A stretch of DNA of 64,000 nucleotides from Campylobacter lari (GTDB lineage: Bacteria; Campylobacterota; Campylobacteria; Campylobacterales; Campylobacteraceae), in the NCBI RefSeq assembly GCF_004357905.1, contig NZ_SMTT01000002.1, forward strand, positions 180,999 through 244,998, given 5' to 3'. Numbering within the stretch: the first letter of the stretch is position 1; the number at the start of each line of letters is the position of its first letter. This document shows, piece after piece, positions 29,138 to 37,741 of this stretch. The position numbers were made by a program, and so were the translations under genes. The notes beneath the pieces were generated by a model. The model was not told where the DNA came from, made no database searches, and was given only the letters and a program-made list of their open reading frames with translations.

Positions 29138-29886
29138 TTGCATGTTTAGATGTAAAAGATGGTAGAGTAGTTAAAGGGGTGCAGTTTAAAAATCATGAAG
29201 ATATGGGAGATGTTATAGAACTTGCTAAATTTTACTCACAAAATGGCATTGATGAGCTTGTGTTTTATGATATTACAGCTTCAGCCAAGAATGAGCGTAT
29301 CAATAGAGCTTGGGTAAGCAAAGTAGCACAAAATATCTCTATACCATTTTGCGTTGCAGGAGGCATAAAAAGCGAAGATGACGCAAAAGAACTTTTAGCA
29401 AATGGTGCTGATAAAATTTCTATTAATTCCCCTGCTTTAAATGATCCTGATTTGATCTCACGCCTTGCAAAAAGCTTTGGAGTGCAATGCGTAGTCGTAG
29501 GCATAGATACTTTTAAAGATGAAAACAACGAGCTTTTAGTATATAAATATACTGGAGATGAGAGCAAATCTCATCATAGTGGTAAAAAAACACTAGAGTG
29601 GGTAAAGCAAGTATGCGAGCTAGGGGCTGGCGAAATCGTGCTAAATATGATGAATCAAGATGGCATGAGAAAGGGATATGATCTCGATCAACTTACCAAG
29701 GTTAGACAAATTTGTCCTGTGCCTTTAGTGGCAAGCGGTGGCGCAGGAACTAAAGAGCATTTTTTGGACGCTTTTAAACTTGGTGTTGATGGAGCTTTAG
29801 CAGCTTCAGTGTTTCATAAAAAACTTATAGATATTAAAGAATTAAAACTATTTTTAAAAGATCAAGGTATACAAATTCGTATTTAA
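29119..29886 (+). CDS. hisF: imidazole glycerol phosphate synthase, cyclase subunit
   Basis: HisF uses ammonia from HisH to close the imidazole ring, and AICAR is the by-product. The 255-residue TIM barrel has the catalytic Asp in [28 protein letters not shown] and [13 protein letters not shown]. It overlaps hisA by 19 bases. Confidence 0.97.
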   Translation: MLTKRIIACLDVKDGRVVKGVQFKNHEDMGDVIELAKFYSQNGIDELVFYDITASAKNERINRAWVSKVAQNISIPFCVAGGIKSEDDAKELLANGADKISINSPALNDPDLISRLAKSFGVQCVVVGIDTFKDENNELLVYKYTGDESKSHHSGKKTLEWVKQVCELGAGEIVLNMMNQDGMRKGYDLDQLTKVRQICPVPLVASGGAGTKEHFLDAFKLGVDGALAASVFHKKLIDIKELKLFLKDQGIQIRI

Positions 29887-29897
29887 AAGGAAAAACT

Positions 29898-30524
29898 ATG
29901 GGTATAAATGAAGAAGAATTTATAAAAAGCATAAATTGGCAAAAGGTAAATAACCTTATCCCTGTGATAATCCAAGATTATCATTCTTGTGAAGTTTTAA
30001 TGCAAGGTTTTATGAATGAACAAGCTCTAAGAGAGAGTTTTAAGCACCAAAAGGTTGTATTTTACTCACGCACTAAAGAGCGTTTGTGGATGAAAGGTGA
30101 GCAAAGTGGGAATTTCTTGCATATCATAGATATGGGACTTGATTGTGATAGAGATTGTATTTTAATCCTTGTAAAAGCTCAAGGCGCTACTTGTCATACA
30201 GGCGATACTTCTTGTTTTGAAACGCTTTCTAAAAAAGCTGATTTTGTATTTTTATCGCGTCTTGAAAGACTTATCAACTCACGCAAAAACACTTGTGCAA
30301 GCTCTTCTTACACGGCTGAACTTTTTTCAAAAGGCACTAAACGCATAGCACAAAAAGTAGGTGAAGAAGGCGTTGAAACCGCTTTGGCTGCTACTATTAA
30401 AGATAAAGATGAGTTGATAAATGAAGCTGCTGATTTACTTTATCATTTAGAAGTGTTATTAGCTGATGCGGATTTGAGTTTAAATGATGTGATTGCTAAA
30501 TTAAAAGAAAGAAATAAAAGTTAA
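29898..30524 (+). CDS. hisI: bifunctional phosphoribosyl-AMP cyclohydrolase / phosphoribosyl-ATP pyrophosphatase
   Basis: This fused HisI-HisE enzyme (208 residues) performs steps 2 and 3 of the pathway. The cyclohydrolase half contains FYSRTKERLWMKGEQSGNFL and the metal-binding CDRDC and CHTGDTSCF. The pyrophosphatase half (from ~residue 115) contains KVGEEGVETALAA and NEAADLLYHLEVLL. It closes the his operon. hisC is not in this window. The stop lies inside the left copy of a long inverted repeat. Confidence 0.96.
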   Translation: MGINEEEFIKSINWQKVNNLIPVIIQDYHSCEVLMQGFMNEQALRESFKHQKVVFYSRTKERLWMKGEQSGNFLHIIDMGLDCDRDCILILVKAQGATCHTGDTSCFETLSKKADFVFLSRLERLINSRKNTCASSSYTAELFSKGTKRIAQKVGEEGVETALAATIKDKDELINEAADLLYHLEVLLADADLSLNDVIAKLKERNKS

Positions 30525-30583
30525 GCGTGATTTCTCACGCTTAATTAAGCAATATTTTTGAAAAGATTCACTAGCTATATCGA
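30519..30583 (+). repeat. left copy of a 65-bp inverted repeat bounding the flgE segment
   Basis: The 65 bases match the reverse complement of 33970-34034 at 63 positions. The first 54 bases (30519-30572) are identical, then AG versus GA, then nine identical bases. The repeat starts at the hisI stop codon. It contains the stem TTAAGCGTGA / TCACGCTTAA. Confidence 0.85.
30521..30544 (+). terminator. hairpin at the end of the his operon
   Basis: A 10-bp perfect stem (30521-30530 with 30535-30544) with a TTTC loop begins in the hisI stop codon. No strong T-run follows directly; TATTTTTG comes about ten bases later. The same hairpin is present in the right repeat copy at the end of the MFS gene. 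Confidence 0.55.
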
Positions 30584-30660
30584 GTAATTTTAAAAAAACT
30601 TTACACATTAAAATCTAATTTTTGATTTATTTTCTACTTTTTAATTTCATTTTATTTGTA

Positions 30661-30683
30661 TTTTTGGAACACTTATTGCTTTG
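30661..30683 (+). promoter_or_regulatory. sigma-54 promoter for flgE
   Basis: TTTTTGGAAC followed by ACTTAT and TGCTTTG places GG (30666-30667) exactly ten bases from GC (30678-30679), the sigma-54 -24/-12 spacing. Transcription would start near 30691, about 57 bases before the flgE ATG. Rod and hook genes in Campylobacter are known to be sigma-54 dependent (FlgR/FlgS). Confidence 0.8.
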
Positions 30684-30747
30684 TCTTGGCTAAGCAATAG
30701 TAGATTGTGAAGTAATCACAAAGCAATATTTTTTAAAGGATTTAATT

Positions 30748-33126
30748 ATGATGAGATCTCTTTGGGCTGGGGTTTCAGGACTCCAAGCACACCAATACGC
30801 AATGGATGTAGAAGGTAATAACATAGCCAATGTTAATACATTTGGTTTTAAATATTCTCGTGCGGATTTCTCAACGCTTATGAGTCAAACTTCTAAGATA
30901 GCTACAGCTCCAGATGGCAACCTAGGTGGTAAAAACCCTATGCAAGTTGGACTTGGTGCAGGTGTAAATTCTACTACTAGAATTCACTCTCAAGGTAATA
31001 TCCAAACTACAGACAAAAACACCGATATGGCTATCAATGGTGATGGATTTTTCATCGTTTCAAATGATGGTGGCACTACGCAGTTTTTTACCCGTGCAGG
31101 GGACTTTAAAACAGACGCAGTAGGAAATTTCGTAGATAATAACGGCTACACGGTTCAAGGTTGGAATTATAATCAAGAAACAGGGCAAATTGACTCTTCA
31201 ACTTCAGTGCAAGACATAGTTATCCCACCTGGTATGAGTATGCCTGCTAGAGCAAGTACTTCAGTAAGCCTTACAGCAAATTTAGATAGTGGTAATACTT
31301 TAGGTATGAATGCTTCTGCTAAGCGTCCTATCTATGCTCTTGATTCTACTCATGGTAGAAGAGAAGATACAGGAACGGCTGTAGATGAAAATGACACAGG
31401 CCATACTGAGTTTTATACTACTTCAAAAAGTGGAGCCCAAGTAACCGAAAAAGGTGTGGATATGGGCGTAGTATTTAATGCTCAAGGTGAAGGCTTAAAC
31501 CTAAGAGATGGTCAAGGCATATGGGTTAGTTATGCTGATGCTAAGTGGCAAAGTACAGCATTTACCAATCCAGACCTACCTACAACCCAGGCAGATATTC
31601 AGCAAAATACTAATTATACGTTTTGGGGTTATACTAAAGCTGATGGTACACAAACACCTGCTACTTTAGATATCACTATTAATGGAACTAGAATCCAAGC
31701 TACAGGTGTAGGTAGAGATACTTTTATCAATGCTATTAATGCTAAGACACCAGAAACAGGTGTAGTAGCTTCTATAGTAGATGGTAGATTAACATTTACA
31801 AATGATAATAGTACAGGAACTACATCAAAAACAAAAAATATCAATATAACAATTGGAGAAAATAACACTGCTGGTGAAAATGTGAATTCTGGTACAGATT
31901 TAGCCAATATAGCCGCTCCGAGACCTGGAAATAACATTCTTGGTGGACAAAATGGACCTATAAGTGTTGTGACGGCTCATGAGTATATTTATAGTGCAAG
32001 CAATGTAGATATAGGAGCTAACCCAGACCCTAATGATGATGCCACATGGCCTGATATGGTAGGAAGAAGAACTTTCCATACTACAGAAGATTTAAGAGAG
32101 CTTTTACAAAGAGATGCTAGATGGGCTGTAGACTATGATGGAAATGGGCAAAGAGAAGAAGGTGATGCTAATGCTGGTGTAAAAGTAGTAGTAGAAAGTG
32201 ATGGTAGATTTAAAATCACAAATCCTGCTCAAGATGGTGCAAAAGATATGACTTTTAAAGTTACTGGTTATTCTAATGAGGCAAACAAAATCGCTACAAA
32301 TGATAAATTCACAGCTATGTTTAGTGCCTTAGATGGAAATTTCAACGCAGGTAATAATGAAAAATATTCTCAAGACATGTACTTGTCAGCTCATACTGCT
32401 AGTATAGAAATCTTTGACTCATTAGGAACTAGACATGAGCTAACCGTGCAATTTACCAAACAAACTAAAACAGCAGATGGTGGGGCTGAGTGGTCTATTA
32501 TCATCTCAGTGCCTGAACCTGCAGAGATTAATTTTAGTGGTGATGGAGCTCCGGGAAATATAGTAGTAGGAAATTTAAGATTTGGTAATGATGGCTCACT
32601 ACAAAGCTATACACCAAATGTATTAAATTTTACCGGAAACAACGGCTCAAAACCTGATCAAGTAATCAAACTTGACTTTGGAACAACAGGTGGTTTTGAT
32701 GGTTTAACAAGCTATGATAAAGACTCATCTACTACTAAACAAGAAACAGATGGTTACACAGGGGGTAATCTAAAGCCAGATGCATTAAGAACTGATGAGA
32801 ATGGTTATATCTATGGAGAATTTACAAATGGTAAAACTCTAGCTCTAGCTAAGGTTGCTCTAGCTACTTTCCCAAATAATATGGGTCTTGAAGAAATGGG
32901 TAATAACCTTTATAAAGCGACAGCAAACTCAGGAACAGCTACCATAGGTCATGCAGGCGAAGGCGGTAGAGGGGGCTTAAAAGGTTCAGCCATAGAAATG
33001 TCGAATGTGGATTTAAGTCGTGCATTAACAGAGCTTATCGTAATCCAAAGGGGTTATCAAGCAAACTCAAAAACGATTACCACAAGTGATCAGCTTTTAA
33101 ATACTTTGCTTCAATTAAAACAATAA
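30748..33126 (+). CDS. flgE: flagellar hook protein FlgE
   Basis: FlgE polymerises into the extracellular hook that joins the basal body to the filament. The 792-residue product has the N-terminal rod/hook signature LWAGVSGLQAHQYAMDVEGNNIANVNTFGFK and NGDGFFIVSNDGG. A long, Gly/Asn/Thr-rich variable middle follows (residues ~200-600). The C-terminal SNVDLSRALTELIVIQRGYQ helix ends in TLLQLKQ. The length is like the large C. jejuni hook protein. It has its own sigma-54 promoter and stands apart from other flagellar genes, beside the his operon and inside an inverted-repeat-bounded segment. Confidence 0.95.
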   Translation: MMRSLWAGVSGLQAHQYAMDVEGNNIANVNTFGFKYSRADFSTLMSQTSKIATAPDGNLGGKNPMQVGLGAGVNSTTRIHSQGNIQTTDKNTDMAINGDGFFIVSNDGGTTQFFTRAGDFKTDAVGNFVDNNGYTVQGWNYNQETGQIDSSTSVQDIVIPPGMSMPARASTSVSLTANLDSGNTLGMNASAKRPIYALDSTHGRREDTGTAVDENDTGHTEFYTTSKSGAQVTEKGVDMGVVFNAQGEGLNLRDGQGIWVSYADAKWQSTAFTNPDLPTTQADIQQNTNYTFWGYTKADGTQTPATLDITINGTRIQATGVGRDTFINAINAKTPETGVVASIVDGRLTFTNDNSTGTTSKTKNINITIGENNTAGENVNSGTDLANIAAPRPGNNILGGQNGPISVVTAHEYIYSASNVDIGANPDPNDDATWPDMVGRRTFHTTEDLRELLQRDARWAVDYDGNGQREEGDANAGVKVVVESDGRFKITNPAQDGAKDMTFKVTGYSNEANKIATNDKFTAMFSALDGNFNAGNNEKYSQDMYLSAHTASIEIFDSLGTRHELTVQFTKQTKTADGGAEWSIIISVPEPAEINFSGDGAPGNIVVGNLRFGNDGSLQSYTPNVLNFTGNNGSKPDQVIKLDFGTTGGFDGLTSYDKDSSTTKQETDGYTGGNLKPDALRTDENGYIYGEFTNGKTLALAKVALATFPNNMGLEEMGNNLYKATANSGTATIGHAGEGGRGGLKGSAIEMSNVDLSRALTELIVIQRGYQANSKTITTSDQLLNTLLQLKQ

Positions 33127-33132
33127 TCTTAA

Positions 33133-33260
33133 CCCAAGGTTTTAAAAACCTTGGGATCAAGCTTTACAAGGTTATCGAGGTAGCCTTGTAATACTTGATA
33201 GCCTTGAAGCCTTCAATCTATTGCTAACTCACTTCTTTCTTGCCTTAAGGAGTGAGTAGC
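33133..33260. other. structured intergenic region between flgE and the kinase gene
   Basis: Three separate inverted repeats lie in the convergent gap. CCCAAGGTTTT pairs with AAAACCTTGGG (33133-33155). TACAAGG pairs with CCTTGTA (33165-33171 and 33184-33190). GCTA-A-CTCACT pairs with AGTGAGTAGC (33223-33233 and 33251-33260, one bulge). GCCTT recurs at short intervals between them. No T-run follows the first hairpin, so it is not a typical terminator. The content might be a small RNA, a terminator array or a recombination remnant. The function is unknown. Confidence 0.4.
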
Positions 33261-33293
33261 ATGATTTGCATATCGACAAGTTAAAATAAAAAT

Positions 33294-33875
33294 TTATAAA
33301 CTTGGATTTTTAAAATTTATCATTAATGGTTCTAGCCATTTGGTAGTTTCAAATACTTCTAGCTTATTGTTTTTAAATTCTAAGAGTTTTTTATAATTTT
33401 GAGTATTGTCAAAAATAGTAATGTGGTTACAGAATTTAGCAACGGTGTTAAAATTTTGTAAAGACTCGTAGTATCTTTTTTCTATAAGTTCTTCTTTTAT
33501 ATCATGCCCGCCTTTAGCTACGCGAATTTTAACTCTTTGTTTTGCTGTGTTTGGAGAGTCTAGTCCGATGTAGTAAAGATTTATAGTGTAAGAATTTTTT
33601 TGTAGCTTTTTGAATAAAGATAAAATTCTAGTGCCACAAAGTGTGGTTTCTTGGTTAAAATCATAAGCTTTTTTAATATAGTTTTCACGCATTTTAATGG
33701 CTATCCTTGAAGCTCTAAATTGATCTTCTCGATTTTTCCAATCACCAAAGCTACTTACGATTTCATCGATGTTGATTCTAAGTCCAAAGTCTTTGTTTTT
33801 TTCAAGTTCATTATAATATAAGGTAGTTTTTCCACATCCTTCGGCTCCTGCAAAAATAGTAGCTATTTTTTTCAT
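33294..33875 (-). CDS. zeta-toxin-like P-loop kinase (no antitoxin seen)
   Basis: The 193-residue product has a Walker A motif GAEGCGKTT at residues 10-18, an INIDEI segment near residue 35 and a basic KQRVKIRVAKGGHDI region that resembles the lid/substrate region of the zeta-toxin/COG4185 ATPase group. Members phosphorylate small sugar-nucleotides or have unknown targets. No epsilon-like antitoxin or other partner gene lies beside it. It converges on flgE within the inverted-repeat segment. Function beyond NTP binding is inferred. Confidence 0.65.
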   Translation of the reverse strand: MKKIATIFAGAEGCGKTTLYYNELEKNKDFGLRINIDEIVSSFGDWKNREDQFRASRIAIKMRENYIKKAYDFNQETTLCGTRILSLFKKLQKNSYTINLYYIGLDSPNTAKQRVKIRVAKGGHDIKEELIEKRYYESLQNFNTVAKFCNHITIFDNTQNYKKLLEFKNNKLEVFETTKWLEPLMINFKNPSL

Positions 33876-33969
33876 TAATAAAGCCTTTATTTTATTGATT
33901 GATGAGAAATTTTAACATAAATTGTTTATAAGTGTTTTGAAAATAAATATAAAGTTTTTTGAAAAAGGT

Positions 33970-34034
33970 TCGATATAGTCAGTGAATCTTTTCAAAAATA
34001 TTGCTTAATTAAGCGTGAGAAATCACGCTTAACT
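33970..34034 (-). repeat. right copy of the 65-bp inverted repeat bounding the flgE segment
   Basis: Reverse complement of 30519-30583 with two mismatches. The outer part encodes the last codons of the MFS gene (SVISHA and stop), so the repeat is partly coding here and non-coding after hisI. The spacer between the two copies is about 3.39 kb. Confidence 0.85.
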
Positions 34035-35250
34035 TCTTTTTGATTTTATTTAACTTTCTTTTATTAATCAAACTTAGATAAGAAATCAAAGATAAAAATG
34101 TGCAAGTTCCTAAAATAAGTGATAAAAATATAGGTGTATTAGCATTTAAAAGACTTACTAAAAATGCCATTACTCCCGCCATAGCAAATTGTGCTGCACC
34201 TAAGAGTGCTGAAGCACTGCCTGCATTTTGTTTTGATCTTGCCATGGCTAAGGTTGTGGTATTTGGCAGGATAAAACCCAAACTTGCTATGATAAAACAC
34301 AAAGGAATTTCAAAAGCCCAAAAACCTAGCTCAAAAGTTGCACCCAAAATGAGTAAAAAAGTTAAAAAAGTAATCACCATAAGCGCTCTAGGGAGTATAT
34401 AATAAGGAGAAAATCTAAGGACTAATCTTGCATTGATATTTGCACATATAACAAAGCTTAGAGCATGAGCTCCAAAAAGGGCTGCGTATTGTTGCTCGCT
34501 TAATCCAAAAACGCGTGTAAAAACAAAAGATGAGCCGGTTAAATAAGCAAAAAAACCTGCAAATATTAAATTTCCACAAAGCAAATACACTACAAAACGG
34601 CGATCTTTTAAAACTTTTTTGTAACTTTTTGTAACCTCTTTGTGATTGAATTTTTTTCCTTTGGTGTTATGATTGCTTTCTTTTAGAACAAAAATAACAA
34701 GTAAAAATAAAATAAAACCTAAGATAAACAATGTTAAAAATATACTATGCCAAGAAAAAAATTCAAGTAAAATTCCACCAAAAGTAGGAGAAAGCATAGG
34801 CGCTAAAGAAGTAAAAACCATCATCAAAGCATAAACTCCTGCTGCTTCTTTAAGCTCAAAAACATCATTTACTATAGCTCTTGCTACGACTACACCCACG
34901 CAACCTCCTAAAGCTTCAAAAAAACGCAAAGCTATAAAAGCATGAATGGAATCAACTAAAACACAAGCAATACTTGAAGAAATAAAAATAAAAAGTCCTA
35001 TATATAAAGGTTTTTTTCTGCCATATACATCACTTAATGGTCCATATAAAAGCTGACCTAAAGAAAAGGCGATGAAAAAACTTGCAAGAGAAAGTTGAGT
35101 GTAAAAAGAATTTGTTTGGAAGCTTTTTTCTACTTCATTTAAAGCAGGTAAATACATATCAGTTGAAAGTGGTGCTATGGCAGATAAAAAGCCTAGTATG
35201 ATAATGAGTTTGAGTTTTTCAAAACCTTTTATTTGGGTGTGTTTTTGCAT
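34009..35250 (-). CDS. Bcr/CflA-family MFS multidrug transporter
   Basis: This inner-membrane drug:H+ antiporter has about twelve helices. The start at 35250 (MQKHTQIKGFEK) has AGGAAATTTT just upstream and gives 413 residues. An upstream extension to 35304 lacks such a signal. Family motifs: LGFLSAIAPLSTDMYLPAL in helix 1, GQLLYGPLSDVYGRKKPLY in the loop after helix 2, and RFFEALGGCVGVVVARAIV in helix 4. The last codons lie in the right inverted repeat. Substrate unknown. Confidence 0.87.
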   Translation of the reverse strand: MQKHTQIKGFEKLKLIIILGFLSAIAPLSTDMYLPALNEVEKSFQTNSFYTQLSLASFFIAFSLGQLLYGPLSDVYGRKKPLYIGLFIFISSSIACVLVDSIHAFIALRFFEALGGCVGVVVARAIVNDVFELKEAAGVYALMMVFTSLAPMLSPTFGGILLEFFSWHSIFLTLFILGFILFLLVIFVLKESNHNTKGKKFNHKEVTKSYKKVLKDRRFVVYLLCGNLIFAGFFAYLTGSSFVFTRVFGLSEQQYAALFGAHALSFVICANINARLVLRFSPYYILPRALMVITFLTFLLILGATFELGFWAFEIPLCFIIASLGFILPNTTTLAMARSKQNAGSASALLGAAQFAMAGVMAFLVSLLNANTPIFLSLILGTCTFLSLISYLSLINKRKLNKIKKKLSVISHA

Positions 35251-35333
35251 AAAATTTCCTAAAGTCTTTTTACCATTGTATAGCAAAAAGTCTAAAATAA
35301 ACAATAATTTACATTTTTTAAAGGCAAATAAGA

Positions 35334-35339
35334 TAAAAT
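35334..35339 (+). promoter_or_regulatory. putative -10 element for the nfu-murE-tkt gene run
   Basis: TAAAAT lies 28 bases before the nfu start, in an AT-rich divergent gap with the MFS gene. It is the only promoter-like element seen before a long run of overlapping genes. Confidence 0.4.
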
Positions 35340-35366
35340 TAAACTAAAAATAATCAAGGAAAAATT

Positions 35367-35642
35367 ATGAATATGCCTTTTAGTGATGAGGAATTAATCG
35401 AACCTGTAAAAGCCAGTCTAGCTAAAACTATGCATATTTTAGAAAATGATGGCGGAGGGCTTGATTTTTTGGGTGTGAAAAATGGTGTAGTTTATGTGAA
35501 GCTAACCGGAGCTTGTCATGGCTGCCCAGCTAGTGGGACGACTTTGAAATATGGCTTGGAAAAACAACTTAAAATCGATATACATCCAGATATTACTATA
35601 GTAAATTTAGCAGGTGGGGAAAGCGAATTTGCAAAATTATAA
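35367..35642 (+). CDS. NifU C-terminal-domain (NFU) iron-sulfur scaffold/carrier
   Basis: This 91-residue protein consists of a single NFU domain, with the cluster-binding CxxC in LTGACHGCPASGTTLKYGLE near residues 49-52. Such proteins bind and deliver Fe-S clusters in the cytoplasm. It is first in a run of closely spaced genes. Confidence 0.9.
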   Translation: MNMPFSDEELIEPVKASLAKTMHILENDGGGLDFLGVKNGVVYVKLTGACHGCPASGTTLKYGLEKQLKIDIHPDITIVNLAGGESEFAKL

Positions 35643-36168
35643 AAAAATAGCCATAGAATGTTTTTACAAAAAAGATTTTAAAAATGCTAAGATGTATTTT
35701 TCTCTTGCTTATGAAAAGCGTAAAAATAAGAGACTTTTAACTTTTATTAATATTTGTGATTTGGCTTTAAAAAGCCCTGAAGAAGCTTTTGTTTTTTTTG
35801 AATTTTTTATGCAAAATTATAAAAATACTAAAGTAGATAAAGACTTAGAAAAACTCATTAATCTTAGCCAAAGTGTGCAGTTTGAAGAAGATAGCGAAGA
35901 TTTTGAGGGCTTGAGTTATCAAGATTTTTTACTTAGCGAAGCAAAAGTTGGGTTTAAACAAGCTTTAGAAAATGTTATAATATCTAATAAACTTATTATT
36001 AACGATAAAGAAGATTTTGTGGATTTTTTAGAAAAGCTTTTAGAACATGGTTATAAAGATATGCTCGTAGCTTATATGGAAGATGTTTCAGCGCATTTTT
36101 ATTCTAATTATAGATTTATTAAGCTTAGTGAGAAAATCAAGGAATTAAATTATGATAGTAAAGATTGA
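35629..36168 (+). CDS. conserved hypothetical protein
   Basis: I do not recognise a family. The product is about 179 residues, helix-rich and acidic in its middle (EEDSEDFEG), with the look of helical-repeat (TPR-like) proteins: [20 protein letters not shown] near the N terminus. I favour the TTG at 35629 (MQNYKK), preceded by GGGGAAAG inside nfu. A GTG at 35614 is the alternative. It overlaps nfu and murE by 14 and 17 bases, so it is cotranslated with them. Confidence 0.7.
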   Translation: MQNYKKIAIECFYKKDFKNAKMYFSLAYEKRKNKRLLTFINICDLALKSPEEAFVFFEFFMQNYKNTKVDKDLEKLINLSQSVQFEEDSEDFEGLSYQDFLLSEAKVGFKQALENVIISNKLIINDKEDFVDFLEKLLEHGYKDMLVAYMEDVSAHFYSNYRFIKLSEKIKELNYDSKD

Positions 36169-37435
36169 AAATACTTTCATTTGTGATAATTCTAATGAAT
36201 GCGAAAAAGATTGTTTTTTCTTAAAAACTACTCAAAATGAAAAATTTCTTCATCAAGCTTTAGAAAAACAAGCAAAAGTTATTGGCATTGGCGAATGCAA
36301 GAAGCTTTTAAATATAGATGAAAGTATTAAAATCATAGGCATTACAGGCACAAATGGCAAGACAACTACTGCGGGCGCTATTTACTCTATCTTGCTTGAT
36401 TTAGGTTATAAATGTGCCTTAATGGGAACTAGGGGTAGTTTTATAAATGATAAAAATATCACTCCAAAAGGCTTAACTACTGCTCCTATTTTACAAACCT
36501 TAGAGCTTTTATCTTTAGCAAGTAAGGAAAAATGTGAATTTTTGATTATGGAAGTAAGCTCGCATGCTTTGGTGCAAAATCGCATTGAAGGGCTTGAGTT
36601 TAAGGCTAAAATTTTTACTAATATCACTCAAGATCATTTAGATTTTCATGGGGATTTTCAAAACTACCAAGCGGCAAAAGAAAGTTTTTTTACCGATGAG
36701 TGTATGAAATTTATCAACAAAGATGCAAAAGCTATAAATTTTAATGTCAAAGGTGCTTTTACTTATGGAGTGGAAAATCCAAGTTATTATCACATTAAAG
36801 CTTATGCTTTAAAAAATGGCATTGAAGCTGTGGTAAATTTTGGTAAAGAAACTTTTATGATTGATTCTTCTTTGGTGGGGCTTTTTAATCTTTATAATCT
36901 TTTGGCTGCAAGTGCTTGTGTAAATGAACTTGTTAAGCCAAATTTAAAAGAGCTTGAAAAGGCCATTAGTAATTTTGGTGGCATTGAGGGTAGAATGCAA
37001 GTGGTTGCAAAAGATGTGATTGTAGATTTTGCTCATACGCCCGATGGTATAGAAAAAGTTTTAGATGCTTTAAAATATCGTGATTTGATTGTGGTTTTTG
37101 GAGCAGGGGGAGATAGAGATAAAACTAAGCGTCCGTTAATGGCTAAAGTTGCCAAACACTATGCTAAAAAACTCATCATCACAAGTGATAATCCGCGTTC
37201 AGAAGAGCCAATGGATATAATTAATGATATTTTAAATGGTATAGAAAAAGATGAGAGTGTTTTTGTAGAATGTGATAGAAAAGAAGCGATCAAAAAAGCA
37301 TTAGAGCTTAAAACAAAAGATGATTTTGTAGTGATTTTGGGTAAGGGCGATGAGACTTATCAAGAAATCAAGGGTGTAAAATATCCTTTTAACGATAAAG
37401 AAGTAGTATTAGAGATATTAAAAGAAGGAAAATAA
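36152..37435 (+). CDS. murE: UDP-MurNAc-tripeptide synthetase (meso-diaminopimelate-adding)
   Basis: MurE adds the third residue of the peptidoglycan stem peptide in the cytoplasm. The 427-residue product has the ATP loop [13 protein letters not shown] (~residue 62), the [10 protein letters not shown] substrate motif, and DNPRSEEP. The Arg of the DNPR motif marks meso-diaminopimelate use. It is shorter at the N terminus than the E. coli enzyme. ybaB follows immediately. Confidence 0.95.
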   Translation: MIVKIENTFICDNSNECEKDCFFLKTTQNEKFLHQALEKQAKVIGIGECKKLLNIDESIKIIGITGTNGKTTTAGAIYSILLDLGYKCALMGTRGSFINDKNITPKGLTTAPILQTLELLSLASKEKCEFLIMEVSSHALVQNRIEGLEFKAKIFTNITQDHLDFHGDFQNYQAAKESFFTDECMKFINKDAKAINFNVKGAFTYGVENPSYYHIKAYALKNGIEAVVNFGKETFMIDSSLVGLFNLYNLLAASACVNELVKPNLKELEKAISNFGGIEGRMQVVAKDVIVDFAHTPDGIEKVLDALKYRDLIVVFGAGGDRDKTKRPLMAKVAKHYAKKLIITSDNPRSEEPMDIINDILNGIEKDESVFVECDRKEAIKKALELKTKDDFVVILGKGDETYQEIKGVKYPFNDKEVVLEILKEGK

Positions 37436-37741
37436 ATGTTTGAAAATATGGATTTTTCTAAAATGGGCGAGCTTTTAACTAAGGCTCAAGAAAAAGCAAA
37501 TGAATTAGAGCAAGAAGCTTTAAAAAAAGAATTTAGTGCAAAAAGTGGTGGTGGTTTAGTAAAAGTTAGTGCTAATGGAAAAGGTGAAATCATCGATATA
37601 AACATTGATGATTCTTTGTTAGAAGATAAAGAGTCTATGCAAATTTTATTAATAGCAGCGATTAATGATGTGATGAAAATGGTAGAACAAAATAAAAAAT
37701 CAATGGCTAGTAATTTATTTAGCGGAATGGGAATGCTATGA
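37436..37741 (+). CDS. YbaB/EbfC-family nucleoid-associated protein
   Basis: This small DNA-binding dimer has 101 residues. It contains an N-terminal helix with LLTKAQEKANELEQEALKKEF, the central SAKSGGGLVKVSANGKGEI sheet and a C-terminal helix. It starts directly after the murE stop. Its own stop overlaps the next start (ATGA). Confidence 0.9.
   Translation: MFENMDFSKMGELLTKAQEKANELEQEALKKEFSAKSGGGLVKVSANGKGEIIDINIDDSLLEDKESMQILLIAAINDVMKMVEQNKKSMASNLFSGMGML

Noticed and set aside
30675..30727. 10-bp inverted repeat around the flgE promoter (ATTGCTTTGT and ACAAAGCAAT) as an operator
   Set aside because: The left arm overlaps the -12 region and lies upstream of the predicted start, so it would not form in the mRNA. 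An operator role cannot be supported from one site.
31629..31937. Long minus-strand frame inside flgE
   Set aside because: It is a shadow of the flgE repeat-rich coding sequence; the plus-strand frame carries the conserved hook protein.
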